A stretch of DNA of 64,000 bases from Hyphomicrobium sp. (GCA_016793445.1 JAEUME010000005.1:62001-126000), one strand, 5' to 3'. Shown: positions 27,031 through 36,445, counted from the stretch's first letter. The notes: generated by a model from the sequence alone, not told the origin. A program made the numbers and translations.

Positions 27031-28401
27031 TTAACTGGATGGCTCCTTTTGCGGCGGCGAAAGCGCAACAAGCAGAATCGCGACGATCCAGCCATGAGTG
27101 ATGAGTTCGGTTGGGACTTCAGAGCTGGTGATCGCCGAAGTGAAGCCCGGAAGGCATATGAGGGTGGACAGTACCTTCGTTCCGCGCAGGCTCGCATAGA
27201 AATCGATCGCACGGCAGCATAGGCCGATGAGAACAGCGTAGAGAAAAACGCCGAAAGTTCCGGCATTCATATATCCCGTTCCGACGAATCCAGTGTTTGC
27301 GTGCATTCCATTCTTGTCAAGGAAGTATCCGATAGTATATGGCGGATCAAACGGCAGGATTTGCGGGACCATTCCGAACGACAGTCTTGAATATGCCCAA
27401 TACAACTTGTCGTGGGTGTCGAAGTATTTGATATATGCGTCATTGACCCACACGGGCAGAAGCAGGCTGCGTCTCTCGAATGTCGAAGCGAACGAAAATG
27501 TTGTGTTTAACTCGCCATTCTCTGTGTACCAAAAGGAAAGATCGTTCGCCAAGACGGCCAGAACCGCTATGATGGCGCAAGTTATGAAAAGCATGTAAAG
27601 AATTATATTATTCCGGCGCAGAGCGGAATTCAGCGCAATAATTATTGGCAACGTCATGAACGGTGCCTTGTTTCCAATCAGTCCAAAATAAAGCGAAGCG
27701 ACAATAAGATTTATTATGAGAGTTATCATATTCCGCGTATGCAATGAAAGTATGATTGCCAATGAGCTCGCTGTCAACCCGAGGCTGACTGCGTAGACGG
27801 CATAATCGGTGATCTTTTCCGAGGCGATATGCCGGCGGCTGTAGACATCGAACAACGCAAAACTGAAATCATCGAATCCCATGATGTAGGCCGCAAGCAG
27901 GGCGCCGCCAATCGCCAGTGCTGTGACCGGCAAGGTGGCATCGAAAGGTCCGATCCATCCAAGATTAGGAATGGGAACCGGGACATTGCGGCTCGCATAG
28001 ACGATGGCCAGTCCAGCGAAAGTCAGATAGGCGGTGGTGGCGCTTGTGTTCCCGTAGACGTACATAACCGCGGTCGGCACGAGGGCCGTTATTACGGCGA
28101 TGCACATGTAGACGTCAGAAGGCCGCCGGTACGACGCCGGTATCAGCAGTGCGGCCATGCTCAATACGAGCAACGCCTCGATCTCCCTTTGCGGGATGTA
28201 GGATTGCACGAAATCGCTGTAGGCGAAAAGCGGTTGCCATAGGTTCGTGTAAGCTTGGGCCAAGCCGCAATACATCGCAAGGATCAGGGCCGCGTAGGCG
28301 AGCTTGATGAATACCGCTCTCTTCGTGGCATAACTCCAGCGGATCGAGTGGGGTCTTTCGGACAGCCCTTGCGGATTACTCATGGAAATAGAGTCGGTCA
28401 T
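27031..28401 (-). CDS. Candidate Wzy, O-antigen/capsule polymerase
   Basis: A 456-residue integral membrane protein with roughly ten or more hydrophobic segments (for example FIKLAYAALILAMYCGLAQA, then ATLPVTALAIGGALLAAYIM) and a large periplasmic loop near residues 305-390 rich in aromatic residues. Wzy polymerases have low sequence conservation, so the call rests on topology and on location next to Wzx, Wzz-like and OPX genes. It would link lipid-borne repeat units in the periplasm. Its start overlaps the stop of the upstream unknown secreted protein (ATGA at 28398-28401), so the two are translationally coupled. Confidence 0.65.
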   Translation of the reverse strand: MTDSISMSNPQGLSERPHSIRWSYATKRAVFIKLAYAALILAMYCGLAQAYTNLWQPLFAYSDFVQSYIPQREIEALLVLSMAALLIPASYRRPSDVYMCIAVITALVPTAVMYVYGNTSATTAYLTFAGLAIVYASRNVPVPIPNLGWIGPFDATLPVTALAIGGALLAAYIMGFDDFSFALFDVYSRRHIASEKITDYAVYAVSLGLTASSLAIILSLHTRNMITLIINLIVASLYFGLIGNKAPFMTLPIIIALNSALRRNNIILYMLFITCAIIAVLAVLANDLSFWYTENGELNTTFSFASTFERRSLLLPVWVNDAYIKYFDTHDKLYWAYSRLSFGMVPQILPFDPPYTIGYFLDKNGMHANTGFVGTGYMNAGTFGVFLYAVLIGLCCRAIDFYASLRGTKVLSTLICLPGFTSAITSSEVPTELITHGWIVAILLVALSPPQKEPSS

Positions 28402-29927
28402 GGGCCGGCTCGCTTGTTCGTATCGCTATCGATCGCATATGTCGAAAGCAAGGGGAGTGACCATACTGAAACGGACGGATTCGCCATACCCTCGTTTTGG
28501 GGACGTCCATTTATATATCTGGGCCTATCCCAAACCGTTAACCGGAAGGTCGTATCGGCGGAATCTTTGCTGGTTAGTATTTCACGCGCGGCTTCCATGA
28601 TCTTTCCGACCTCAGTGGCATATGGCGTATAACGGCCCCACGCACCGAATATGAGCGCGTAAGACATTCCGAACGGCCGATAGCCGGAACAGTGCTTTTC
28701 GTCGACCCGATACCATCCGTTGGAGCCATCCATATAGTTGCGCAGCCGCGGCTTCTTGAGGTTCCCCTCAAAAACGCCGAAAGCGAATGCACGTCCAAAG
28801 CCGGCCAGAACGGCTTCATCTGGCCAGCCAACTCCAGTACGGTCCTTTGTATCCAGAAGCGCGCTAAAGACGACGGGCTGGCGCGTTCCGTGACTGACGT
28901 CCCAACCAACTCCGTGTGCCGCGCGCCGCTCGTTTGGTGGGCACTGCTCTTCTGAAAAGGCGGCGTACAGGCTGTCGTCATGGTCGTCATTGGCGCCGGC
29001 GTCAAAGACCAAACCATCTACCGGCGCGCCGGAACTGCGAGGAAATGTCTTGGACGTTGTTCGGTCGGCCAACAGTTCCGTGGCGACGCGCAGGTAGTTG
29101 CGAAGCGCGCTATTGTCGGCCGTGCTGAATCTTTGGTCTGGCTCGAGTGCTGCTTGAACAGCAATCGTCTCGGCCGTCGCGCCGATGATCCACAGATCGG
29201 TATCCGATACCATATTGCAGTAACTGAGACGCTCCGGAGAAGCAAAGCTGCGGCGACGCTTGAGTTCTAGGAAGCTCCGGTGATCGTAGAGGCCATGCCC
29301 ACACTGCCAACCTCTGACTTGAAAGACCTTATCCCTAAGAATCCAGCGAAGCAGATGATCCCGGACCAACGGGGCGGCGCTCTTTACGAAGTTCTGCGTC
29401 TCTTGGGATTGATCATCCGACTGCAGTAGATGCCGCGTCGTGGCCGCCAGAAGAAAGATAAACTGCGAAGAATCGAGTACGTCTTCAATGCCATCCTGGT
29501 TCAACCAAAGGCGAGTGGCGCTTGGCAGCGGATGCTCGGAAAGGCGCTGTTCGTCGGATCGTGGATCGTAATAGTACTTGTAACTGGATACCGTGACGAG
29601 ATCGTCAAAGACGCTGACGTAAAGCGACAAAAGCTGATCTCTGATTGCACGCTGCTCTTCGGCGATAGCCGCCCGCATGAGATCATAAGTCCATAACTCG
29701 AAATAGTAGAGATGATCCGTCGAGTGCTTCCTTTCGCTGTCGTGAGCAAAATTCTTCAGGGTCTGGACCAGTCTCGGCCAGTTCGAGTTGATCAATTGCC
29801 AATCGGTCGCGCGCTCGGGTTCGGTGGCCGAGGCCGCCGATGAAAAGGCGATTGCCAATCCGGCCGCCCATGAACGCCAGCTCAACGATTGTGTTCGCCG
29901 AGATCTAGAGCGGCTAGGATAGCCCAC
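28398..29927 (-). CDS. Unknown exported protein coupled to Wzy
   Basis: A 509-residue protein that I do not recognise. It starts with a basic stretch (RSRSRR) and a hydrophobic segment ending AAGLAIAFSSAASA, a probable signal peptide, so it should work in the periplasm or outside. The rest is soluble and mostly helical in appearance, with many Trp, Tyr and paired Asp (GLVFDAGANDDHDDSLYAAF). The helical repeats could form an alpha/alpha toroid such as polysaccharide lyases or glycosidases use, but this is a guess. It is translated directly ahead of the Wzy candidate and 45 bases after wbpI, so it probably acts on the polymer. Confidence 0.7.
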   Translation of the reverse strand: MGYPSRSRSRRTQSLSWRSWAAGLAIAFSSAASATEPERATDWQLINSNWPRLVQTLKNFAHDSERKHSTDHLYYFELWTYDLMRAAIAEEQRAIRDQLLSLYVSVFDDLVTVSSYKYYYDPRSDEQRLSEHPLPSATRLWLNQDGIEDVLDSSQFIFLLAATTRHLLQSDDQSQETQNFVKSAAPLVRDHLLRWILRDKVFQVRGWQCGHGLYDHRSFLELKRRRSFASPERLSYCNMVSDTDLWIIGATAETIAVQAALEPDQRFSTADNSALRNYLRVATELLADRTTSKTFPRSSGAPVDGLVFDAGANDDHDDSLYAAFSEEQCPPNERRAAHGVGWDVSHGTRQPVVFSALLDTKDRTGVGWPDEAVLAGFGRAFAFGVFEGNLKKPRLRNYMDGSNGWYRVDEKHCSGYRPFGMSYALIFGAWGRYTPYATEVGKIMEAAREILTSKDSADTTFRLTVWDRPRYINGRPQNEGMANPSVSVWSLPLLSTYAIDSDTNKRAGP

Positions 29928-29972
29928 AACCTTCGCAATCGTTATGTTGCCGGCGTCGCCCAGTGGTGTCTC

Positions 29973-31058
29973 CTAAACGGTCGCCCGAACGATCTCGGCA
30001 ATCTTTTCGGCGCAGTTGCCGATGCCGTAGTCGGAAATTTCACGCTGCGGCGCGTAGTCTTGGCTGGTCCACAATCGGTTCCACCCTGCATCAATGGTCT
30101 CGGGCCACTCCGTCCCCTCAAGCAGAGTCACGCATGGAACGCGGTGGAAATAAGCCTCTTTCTGTAGACCGCCCGAATCGGTGACCATGCTCTTTGCGTG
30201 GTGGACGAGCCAAGCCATGTCGAGATACCCGACAGGTTCGATAACCTGCACACCTTTCAATTTCATGCCCCGAGCCTCAAGAAGCTTTTTCGTGCGGGGA
30301 TGGGTAGGCATGATTACGGGTTGCTGTTCGGCCGCGCGTTCAAGCCAGGCCATCACGTTGCTGAAACGCTCTGGGTCTGCCGTATTCTCCTCCCGGTGCA
30401 CGGTCGCAACGGTGTAGGATTTCGGGCTGAGCCCCAACCTTTCGAGTATCCCAGAACGATCCTTCGCGCGCTCAATCGCCGCAAGCGTGGCATCGAACAT
30501 GACATCACCGACGGCGTGCACGCCGCGCGAAATGCCCTCCTTTTTCAAGTTCTCGACAGAGGAAGCGGTGGGGCAAAACAGCAGCGCGCTTAGGTGATCG
30601 ACGATAACGCGATTGACCTCCTCGGGCGACGTTCGATCGAAGCTGCGCGGCCCCGCTTCGATGTGCGCGATCGGAATATGCAGTTTGGCCGCGGCCAAGG
30701 CTGCTGCAAGCGTGGAATTGGTATCGCCATAGACGATCAGCATCTCCGGCGCTTCGGTGATCATGACCTGCTCGAGCTTCTCGAGCATGCGGCCCGTCAT
30801 GGCACCATGCGACAAGCTGTTGATCTCGAGATTGTAGGCAGGCTTTGGAATGTCGAGGTCGTCAAAGAAGACGTCCGACATGAGGGGGTCGAAGTGTTGT
30901 CCGGTGTGAACGAGTGTTTCGCTGATGCCGGCAGCGGCCAGCGCCCGGCTGACGGGCCCGGCTTTTATAAACTGCGGACGAGCTCCCACAACGGTCAGTA
31001 CTCTTTTCACGACCTTGCTCGCTGTTTGATGACGCTGATAGTCGACGTGCTGCAACAT
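29973..31058 (-). CDS. wbpI: UDP-2,3-diacetamido-glucuronate 2-epimerase (WbpI/WecB-like)
   Basis: A 361-residue UDP-GlcNAc 2-epimerase family protein. VLTVVGARPQFIKAGPVSRA, LVHTGQHFDPLMSDVFF, YGDTNSTLAAALAA, ATVHREENTADPERFSNV and SGGLQKEAYFHRVPCVTL are all conserved. WbpA-B-D-E in the same locus make UDP-GlcNAc(3NAc)A, so this copy most likely inverts C2 to give the manno form, as WbpI does, rather than plain UDP-GlcNAc epimerisation. The usual HIEAGLRS reads HIEAGPRS here, a Leu-to-Pro change at a well conserved spot. Start 31058 has AGGA upstream; a GTG at VKRVLTVVG is an alternative. Confidence 0.85.
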   Translation of the reverse strand: MLQHVDYQRHQTASKVVKRVLTVVGARPQFIKAGPVSRALAAAGISETLVHTGQHFDPLMSDVFFDDLDIPKPAYNLEINSLSHGAMTGRMLEKLEQVMITEAPEMLIVYGDTNSTLAAALAAAKLHIPIAHIEAGPRSFDRTSPEEVNRVIVDHLSALLFCPTASSVENLKKEGISRGVHAVGDVMFDATLAAIERAKDRSGILERLGLSPKSYTVATVHREENTADPERFSNVMAWLERAAEQQPVIMPTHPRTKKLLEARGMKLKGVQVIEPVGYLDMAWLVHHAKSMVTDSGGLQKEAYFHRVPCVTLLEGTEWPETIDAGWNRLWTSQDYAPQREISDYGIGNCAEKIAEIVRATV

Positions 31059-31079
31059 TGGCTCAATCCTGGAACGAAC

Positions 31080-31313
31080 TCACAACTTACGCATAATCGC
31101 ACGGTACATGCTTACCTCGCGCCGGAAAGATGGCGCGGCGGCGAAAGCATGGTTGAGGCCGGCGATAGTCCAGTGTTCAAAGCCGGATTGTAGGGATGCT
31201 TCAATGAAGGCCTTGTACTCATTCAGCCAGGTTCCGGCAAAATAGTCGACATAAATTCGCTCGCCTAGTTTTCTCATTAACGTTATCGTCGAAATATATC
31301 GTTCAGTATGCAT
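31080..31313 (-). CDS. Small unknown protein, possibly a truncated gene
   Basis: A 77-residue frame between Wzx and wbpI, with gaps of only 7 and 21 bases, fits the operon. RIYVDYFAGTWLNEYKAFIE faintly resembles the N-termini of polysaccharide-deacetylase-like proteins of glycan loci, but it ends long before any metal-binding residues. It may be the remnant of a larger gene. No firm function. Confidence 0.4.
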   Translation of the reverse strand: MHTERYISTITLMRKLGERIYVDYFAGTWLNEYKAFIEASLQSGFEHWTIAGLNHAFAAAPSFRREVSMYRAIMRKL

Positions 31314-31320
31314 GTATATA

Positions 31321-32766
31321 TCAGGTTTCTGTCGACAAATCTTGAGACTTAATTTGCTTCTTGTCTGAAGGAAATCCTCTGCTGAAATTGCAACTATCTC
31401 TACCTTTGGCAGGCGGTTTCATTGCGCTCCGCAGCCAAATCGGCTTCACAAGCTCGGAGCACCCGGTTCTGGAATATTGAAGCGCCGCGGCTCCGTAAAT
31501 GCCAACCATAGTTATGCGGACGGTTACGAGGCCCCAAAGGAATTGAGTGAAGTTCAGAATACCGAATTGCGCGAGCGGAAACAGGCTGAGTGTGAGCAGA
31601 AGCCGCGCCAGCGACCAGAAAAAGACGAACCGTTTCGCGCCCACGATCAGGACCGCATCGTCTATCGGTGTAGTAATGAAAGCGACGAACTCGCCCACGA
31701 GAAGGATGGATGCGTAGTGACCCGCTGCTGCCCAATCCGGGCCAAGGATCGAAGGAGCGAGTTTTGGAGCACTAAGAATTGCGATCAAAAATGGAACGAA
31801 TGATATGAGCGCAGTGGCGCCAATCGTTCTTAGCGTCAGTTGATCGAAGCGTCCTTCGGTTCTGTGGAGCACAGAGGCTCTTTGGCGGTACACGTCGCCG
31901 ATTGCTCCGGAGACTAGGCGCGAAGGGGCGGCAACGATGCGCTCCACCATTCCGTACAAGCCAAGCGTGGCAGCGCCGAAGAAGGAACTGATTATCAGAT
32001 CGGGAACGCGGTCGTAGATGAGGCTCATGCCGGTAGATACGGATCTGGTTAGGGCCAGTGGGCCATGCCGGCGGGCGACAACACTCATACGAAGCCTGCG
32101 CGCAGGGGCGAGTTCGGTGACTTTGGCCTTACGAATGCTTTCGGTGAGCACCAGAGTCTTGAAGATCTCCGAAACTGCGAAGGCAGCTATCAAGCATTGG
32201 GCTCGGTTCATGCCAAAGGGAATGAAGGCGAAGAACGGGGCGCACACGGCAAACGTGAGGGCTCTGACGATCATGGAACGCGCGACGATCGTAAACTGCA
32301 TCAGTCGCATCTTCCAGTACCGTAAGGCTTGGTACAGGGTGGTGAAAATGATCAATGGCGGAACAGCGTAGAGCGGCGCCGATAGTTCGGGCATGCCAAA
32401 AATGTCAGCGAGTCTTTGATGGACCAAAGCGACGACAAACAGGGCAATGGAAGCGACGACGCTGCTAAGCGCGAGAATGAGCCAGACCAGCTGCGACGCC
32501 GAGCGATGGCTCTTTGACAGCATGATCATCAATTCGTAGTTGAAGGTCGTGAAGGCAGTAAGCAGCACGACTATTGAAATAAATAGCGTGAGAACCCCAA
32601 AATCATGCGGCGAATACAGGCGTGTCAAAACTGGAAGAACAGCTACTGCAATAATCTGTGCTAAACCAGTGCCCCCGCTGAGCATCAGCACGTCGCGCAC
32701 GAAGCGAGAATTCCGGAGTTTTGACCAGAGACTATGTAGGTCGAAGCTAATTTTCTCGGCCGCCAT
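31321..32766 (-). CDS. Wzx-type oligosaccharide flippase
   Basis: A 481-residue membrane protein of the polysaccharide-biosynthesis (MOP/MATE-like) superfamily. VLMLSGGTGLAQIIAVAVLP then LYSPHDFGVLTLFISIVVLL is the classic N-terminus. About twelve hydrophobic segments follow, and ERIVAAPSRLVSGAIGDVYR matches the middle of Wzx proteins. It moves undecaprenyl-linked repeat units across the inner membrane. The last 35 residues are polar (KPPAKGRDSC onward) and look like added tail. It is in the same minus-strand series as the Wzz-like and export genes, separated by 85 bases from the preceding glycosyltransferase. Confidence 0.87.
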   Translation of the reverse strand: MAAEKISFDLHSLWSKLRNSRFVRDVLMLSGGTGLAQIIAVAVLPVLTRLYSPHDFGVLTLFISIVVLLTAFTTFNYELMIMLSKSHRSASQLVWLILALSSVVASIALFVVALVHQRLADIFGMPELSAPLYAVPPLIIFTTLYQALRYWKMRLMQFTIVARSMIVRALTFAVCAPFFAFIPFGMNRAQCLIAAFAVSEIFKTLVLTESIRKAKVTELAPARRLRMSVVARRHGPLALTRSVSTGMSLIYDRVPDLIISSFFGAATLGLYGMVERIVAAPSRLVSGAIGDVYRQRASVLHRTEGRFDQLTLRTIGATALISFVPFLIAILSAPKLAPSILGPDWAAAGHYASILLVGEFVAFITTPIDDAVLIVGAKRFVFFWSLARLLLTLSLFPLAQFGILNFTQFLWGLVTVRITMVGIYGAAALQYSRTGCSELVKPIWLRSAMKPPAKGRDSCNFSRGFPSDKKQIKSQDLSTET

Positions 32767-32851
32767 CGGATCAGCTATCGGCAGTAGGTTGCATCATTTC
32801 AGTGGGAATTCGGTGATGATGAAAGATCGCCATCTGTGCGCATGAAGAGCA

Positions 32852-33973
32852 TCACGTTAGCTCGATCTCGTTTCTATACATCGTTAGAAGTTTGCGCTCT
32901 TCGGCAGCCCAATTGTACTTCACTTCCACGGCTTCTCGACCTCGGCGACCCATGTCTTCAGCCGCTTGCGGGTTGTTGAGTATCCAATCAATCGCCTTCG
33001 CGATGGCCCGAGGATCGCGTTGATCAATGAGAAGGCCACAACGTTCGGTATCAATGATCGTGCGCCAGAGCGGAAAGTCGGACGCAATCACCGGAAGCCC
33101 TGCGGCCATGTACTCAAACATTTTTACCGGATAGGAGTCTATATAATTCGGGATGTCGTAATCGGGCACGAGCCCGGCACGAACTTCCGCGAGGAGACTC
33201 GCAATTTTCGATCTGTCCAAAAATCCACGATATTCAACTCGACTCCACCCTGCGAGGGCACGAACCTCTTCTTCTAGCCCCTCGTCCGTAAAAAGGCCGG
33301 CCAGGATCAGCCGTGCCCCTGGCGTCTCGACGTGCTCCATAGCTTTGACCATTTCGACCACCCCTCTAACGCGCGCTAGTCCTCCGGGGTAAACGACGAG
33401 CGGCGCGCGTTGCTCCATCGGCGAGGCGCGTTCGGATGGTGCCAATTCAGCAGCAATTGGATAATTTTGCACAGTGGTGGTTTTGGCAGGCGGAAAGCGG
33501 CGAGCGATAGGCGGCGTCGCCGCGACAATGTTCGTGAATACCAAGCGGCTCATGAGCCACTCGACCGCCTGGAGCGCACGCGCTGCAGTCTTGCGCATCG
33601 GGCTGGGTATCCAGGTCTTACTCAAGAGTTGCTTGGGGGTATCCTCATGGACGTCGTAGGCGACCTTGGCGCCGGTCAGTCTTAGCAGTGCTCCCACCGG
33701 CATCAGTTCTGGATCGTGAAAGTGATAAAGATCTGCGCGGCAATTCCTGGCTTTGCGAAAAGCGTCCAACGTTGAAAACACCATACGCTTCAGCCGGCTG
33801 CCGTTGTATTGGCTAACCGGAATGATCTTCACGCCATCCTTGAGATAGCCGGTGTTTGACCGGGCGATAAGCGTTACCTCGTATCCAGCGGTCGCGAGGC
33901 TGCGGCACTCCTTCAAGAAAATACGAACGTCTTCCGCGGAGTGAACCGTCGACAGGTGGGCGACTTTCTTCAT
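32852..33973 (-). CDS. Glycosyltransferase family 4
   Basis: A 373-residue GT-B glycosyltransferase. It starts KKVAHLSTVHSAEDVRIFLK. The acceptor domain contains DLYHFHDPELMPVGALLR and VAYDVHEDTPKQLLS. The donor domain has VVYPGGLARVRGVVEMVKAM, DYDIPNYIDSYPVKMFEYMA with the E-x7-E-like acidic region, and AAGLPVIASDFPLW. It adds a sugar to the lipid-linked repeat unit on the cytoplasmic face. It lies between the Wzz-like gene (50 bases) and Wzx (85 bases) on the same strand. Donor and linkage cannot be predicted. Confidence 0.88.
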   Translation of the reverse strand: MKKVAHLSTVHSAEDVRIFLKECRSLATAGYEVTLIARSNTGYLKDGVKIIPVSQYNGSRLKRMVFSTLDAFRKARNCRADLYHFHDPELMPVGALLRLTGAKVAYDVHEDTPKQLLSKTWIPSPMRKTAARALQAVEWLMSRLVFTNIVAATPPIARRFPPAKTTTVQNYPIAAELAPSERASPMEQRAPLVVYPGGLARVRGVVEMVKAMEHVETPGARLILAGLFTDEGLEEEVRALAGWSRVEYRGFLDRSKIASLLAEVRAGLVPDYDIPNYIDSYPVKMFEYMAAGLPVIASDFPLWRTIIDTERCGLLIDQRDPRAIAKAIDWILNNPQAAEDMGRRGREAVEVKYNWAAEERKLLTMYRNEIELT

Positions 33974-34023
33974 GCAGCAATATCTCGCCTAAAAAATAAC
34001 CCGTATTATGTCTGATCTCTGCT

Positions 34024-35166
34024 TTAGTTTCGTCTGGCATTGGAGGGTTGATTAGGCAAAATACTTTGAGTGGTTTCAGTCATTCCATTTCGAGAGGGTT
34101 CATCAGGGCTGAGCCAACGATCCAGTAGTTTCTGGCGAAACACCGGATTGGTCAGTTCGATTAGAAACGCCAAGCCTAGCCCTGCAAACGCTCCAACCAG
34201 CAGTCCTAGAAGCGTTTTTGAAAGCGTGCCTCGGCTCAAAGGGATAGTAACGCTTTGAGCCGGCATAACGCGGCCCGTCGCCGCGAGTTTGTCGGCTGTG
34301 GATGGTGTCTTTGTTTGGACGGACTCGCTTTGCAGCTGTGCGCTGACGAGATCAAGATTGGACCGCGCACGTGCGACCTGCGGATGTTTCTCGCCGAAGG
34401 ACGCAGCCGCGTCGAGGAGCGCGCGACTCGCGCTGTTCTGTCGGTCGGATAATTTTCGAACTCTCTGATAGTGCAGATATTCTCCAACAAAAGCGTTCGC
34501 AACATCCGCTGCGTGCTGGGGATTTCTTGACGTGTATGTCACGGTGATCAAGGACGAACGGGGCTCGATCGAGATTTGGAGGTTATCCATCAGTCGCTGA
34601 GCGGCAATATCGAGAGGAGACGGAGCCGCGGAGGCGTGACCCGGCCAGAGCTTGAAGATATCAAAGCGCGATAAGATGCTCTTGGGCGTCGCAAGAGGGT
34701 CTGTGATACCCGGCTTATCTGTCGATTGTTGCGCAAGGCCCATTTGATCGGCGATCTCACGCGCCATGGCCAGCGAACGCATGCGTGTGGCGGCTGCGAC
34801 CTCGCCTTCGCTTGGCGGACCCCCATTGAGCGGATTGGCTGCGACCTCTCGGTCATCGCCGTCGAAAATGGCCGTCGCCGAATATTTTGGCTCCGCCAGC
34901 AGCGCTGCTGCCGCGGCGAGGCACGTCGCCCCAAGGCAGGTAGCGAGGATCACCCATTTGCGGCGCCAGAATATTTCTGGAAAATTGACGTTAGAAGAAG
35001 CTCCACGGACGTGCCGCTTTTCGACGGTTTCAGCGGATTGGTCGTCGCTTCCCGACGGTTGCCTCACTAGGTTGTGCGCATGCTGGCTCACGACTGGACC
35101 CGATAAATACAGGATTGAATAAGGGCTGTTTTCGTCATTGCGGCGACGTTGTCGCTTGGACGGCAT
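34024..35166 (-). CDS. Wzz/GumC-like polysaccharide co-polymerase
   Basis: A 380-residue inner-membrane protein with two transmembrane segments, one near residues 55-75 (WVILATCLGATCLAAAA) and one near 325-345 (LLGLLVGAFAGLGLAFLIEL). The periplasmic domain between them contains VTYTSRNPQHAADVANAFVG, typical of Wzz chain-length regulators. No tyrosine-kinase Walker motif follows the second membrane segment, so it is a PCP without BY-kinase domain. It controls polymer length together with Wzy and the OPX protein. The start is uncertain: ATG 35166 overlaps the OPX gene by 32 bases. Confidence 0.82.
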   Translation of the reverse strand: MPSKRQRRRNDENSPYSILYLSGPVVSQHAHNLVRQPSGSDDQSAETVEKRHVRGASSNVNFPEIFWRRKWVILATCLGATCLAAAAALLAEPKYSATAIFDGDDREVAANPLNGGPPSEGEVAAATRMRSLAMAREIADQMGLAQQSTDKPGITDPLATPKSILSRFDIFKLWPGHASAAPSPLDIAAQRLMDNLQISIEPRSSLITVTYTSRNPQHAADVANAFVGEYLHYQRVRKLSDRQNSASRALLDAAASFGEKHPQVARARSNLDLVSAQLQSESVQTKTPSTADKLAATGRVMPAQSVTIPLSRGTLSKTLLGLLVGAFAGLGLAFLIELTNPVFRQKLLDRWLSPDEPSRNGMTETTQSILPNQPSNARRN

Positions 35167-36445
35167 CTTTCTGGCCGGTTGCAGTTTTAGCGGTCGGAGT
35201 GGCAACAGCGTTTGATTGCAGCCGCTTTATTTCCACGATGTCGCCCGGCTCCAACGAGTCGTTTTCCCGAGCAGCAAGTGTCGTTACCTCATTGTTGTGC
35301 AGTCGCGTAATGACGATTTCTCGTGCTACGCCTGCACCCGCCGCGCCGCCGGTTTGCCGAAGTTTTATCTCCCGGATTTCTTCGGCGGCGGGCAACGTGG
35401 CTTCTATTTCGCGCAACTTCTGCCGCGCATCCTGCAACTCGGTCAGAATTTGCTTCTTGCGCGTTGTCTCTAGTTCCTGGACCGTACGATCGAACTCCAT
35501 GACCGAATTTTGAACTCGGGAACGTTCGGCTTCCAACCGCCACACGTTGCTCTGTCTGCTTGCAAGAGATAGTTTCAGTTCGAGCATCGAGCTTGATTTC
35601 GTGAGGCCCCTCTCCGACAGCTTCGAGTATTGATCGATCTCTGTTTGCACGAGAGCGATCTGCTGCTTTTCGGCGTCTATCTGGCCTTGGATGGCATTTA
35701 TTTCGGTCAGCAACTGGGGCCGTTGTGACAGAATCAGATCTGATCGCTTTTTGACTGCTTCCTTCTCGATCTGAAAAGTTTCAGTCTCTTTATCTACGAG
35801 AGAGCCCCAGTCGGCGTTGTATTCGGTCTGCGGCAAAGCCGGAGCAGAGAAGGTATCGGCGCCATTCAGTTGCGCCTCGAGACGCGCTTGCCGCACCGAT
35901 AGAATGCGAAACGTCGTATACAGGACGCGCACGCGCTCATCGGCGACAAGGAACTCCGAAAGGGCCGCGCCAGGCAACTGCTCCGCAAAGCCGAATCCGC
36001 CAGCTTGTGCGATTGCCGTCTTGACGAGACTTCCGTATCGATACGGATAGCTCCCGGGAAGTTTTACGTCGCCAAGAACATAGATCGGCCTCGGCTCCGC
36101 CAGGCGGACGCTGACCGACGGGTTGTTTAGGATGCCATCGGCCAGCTTATCTGCAATCGCGCGCTGACTTTCCAACATGGTCAAATTTTTGACTTGGATC
36201 GGTCCGACGAGCGGGTAGAGAATGTTTCCTGCGCTGTCGAGGGTAAAGTCGCCTGTCAGTTCGGGCTGCCCGAATACGATGACGGTAATGCGGTCGCCCG
36301 GTGCGAGTTTTTGAATGCCGGATTCCGTATCAGCGAAAGCAGCGTTCGCTAAGCTCACAACAAAGAGCAGGAAAAGCATCGCCAGCAACTTAGCGGCGGA
36401 CGCATTACGATGTTCGTGCATCGAAATCATCATGGTTACAATCAA
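35135..36445 (-). CDS. Polysaccharide export protein (OPX/Wza family, ExoF-like)
   Basis: A 436-residue outer-membrane polysaccharide export protein. A signal peptide ends SLANAAFA near residue 39. The poly-export domain starts LAPGDRITVIVFGQPELTGD, followed by an SLBB domain (IYVLGDVKLPGSYPYRYGSL and VKTAIAQAGGF). A long coiled coil occupies about residues 215-345, and the C-terminus returns to a beta domain (LEPGDIVEIKRL). This order matches ExoF of rhizobia rather than Wza, which lacks the coiled coil. No lipobox cysteine is evident. It is the first gene of the minus-strand export-assembly series. Confidence 0.88.
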   Translation of the reverse strand: MIVTMMISMHEHRNASAAKLLAMLFLLFVVSLANAAFADTESGIQKLAPGDRITVIVFGQPELTGDFTLDSAGNILYPLVGPIQVKNLTMLESQRAIADKLADGILNNPSVSVRLAEPRPIYVLGDVKLPGSYPYRYGSLVKTAIAQAGGFGFAEQLPGAALSEFLVADERVRVLYTTFRILSVRQARLEAQLNGADTFSAPALPQTEYNADWGSLVDKETETFQIEKEAVKKRSDLILSQRPQLLTEINAIQGQIDAEKQQIALVQTEIDQYSKLSERGLTKSSSMLELKLSLASRQSNVWRLEAERSRVQNSVMEFDRTVQELETTRKKQILTELQDARQKLREIEATLPAAEEIREIKLRQTGGAAGAGVAREIVITRLHNNEVTTLAARENDSLEPGDIVEIKRLQSNAVATPTAKTATGQKDAVQATTSPQ

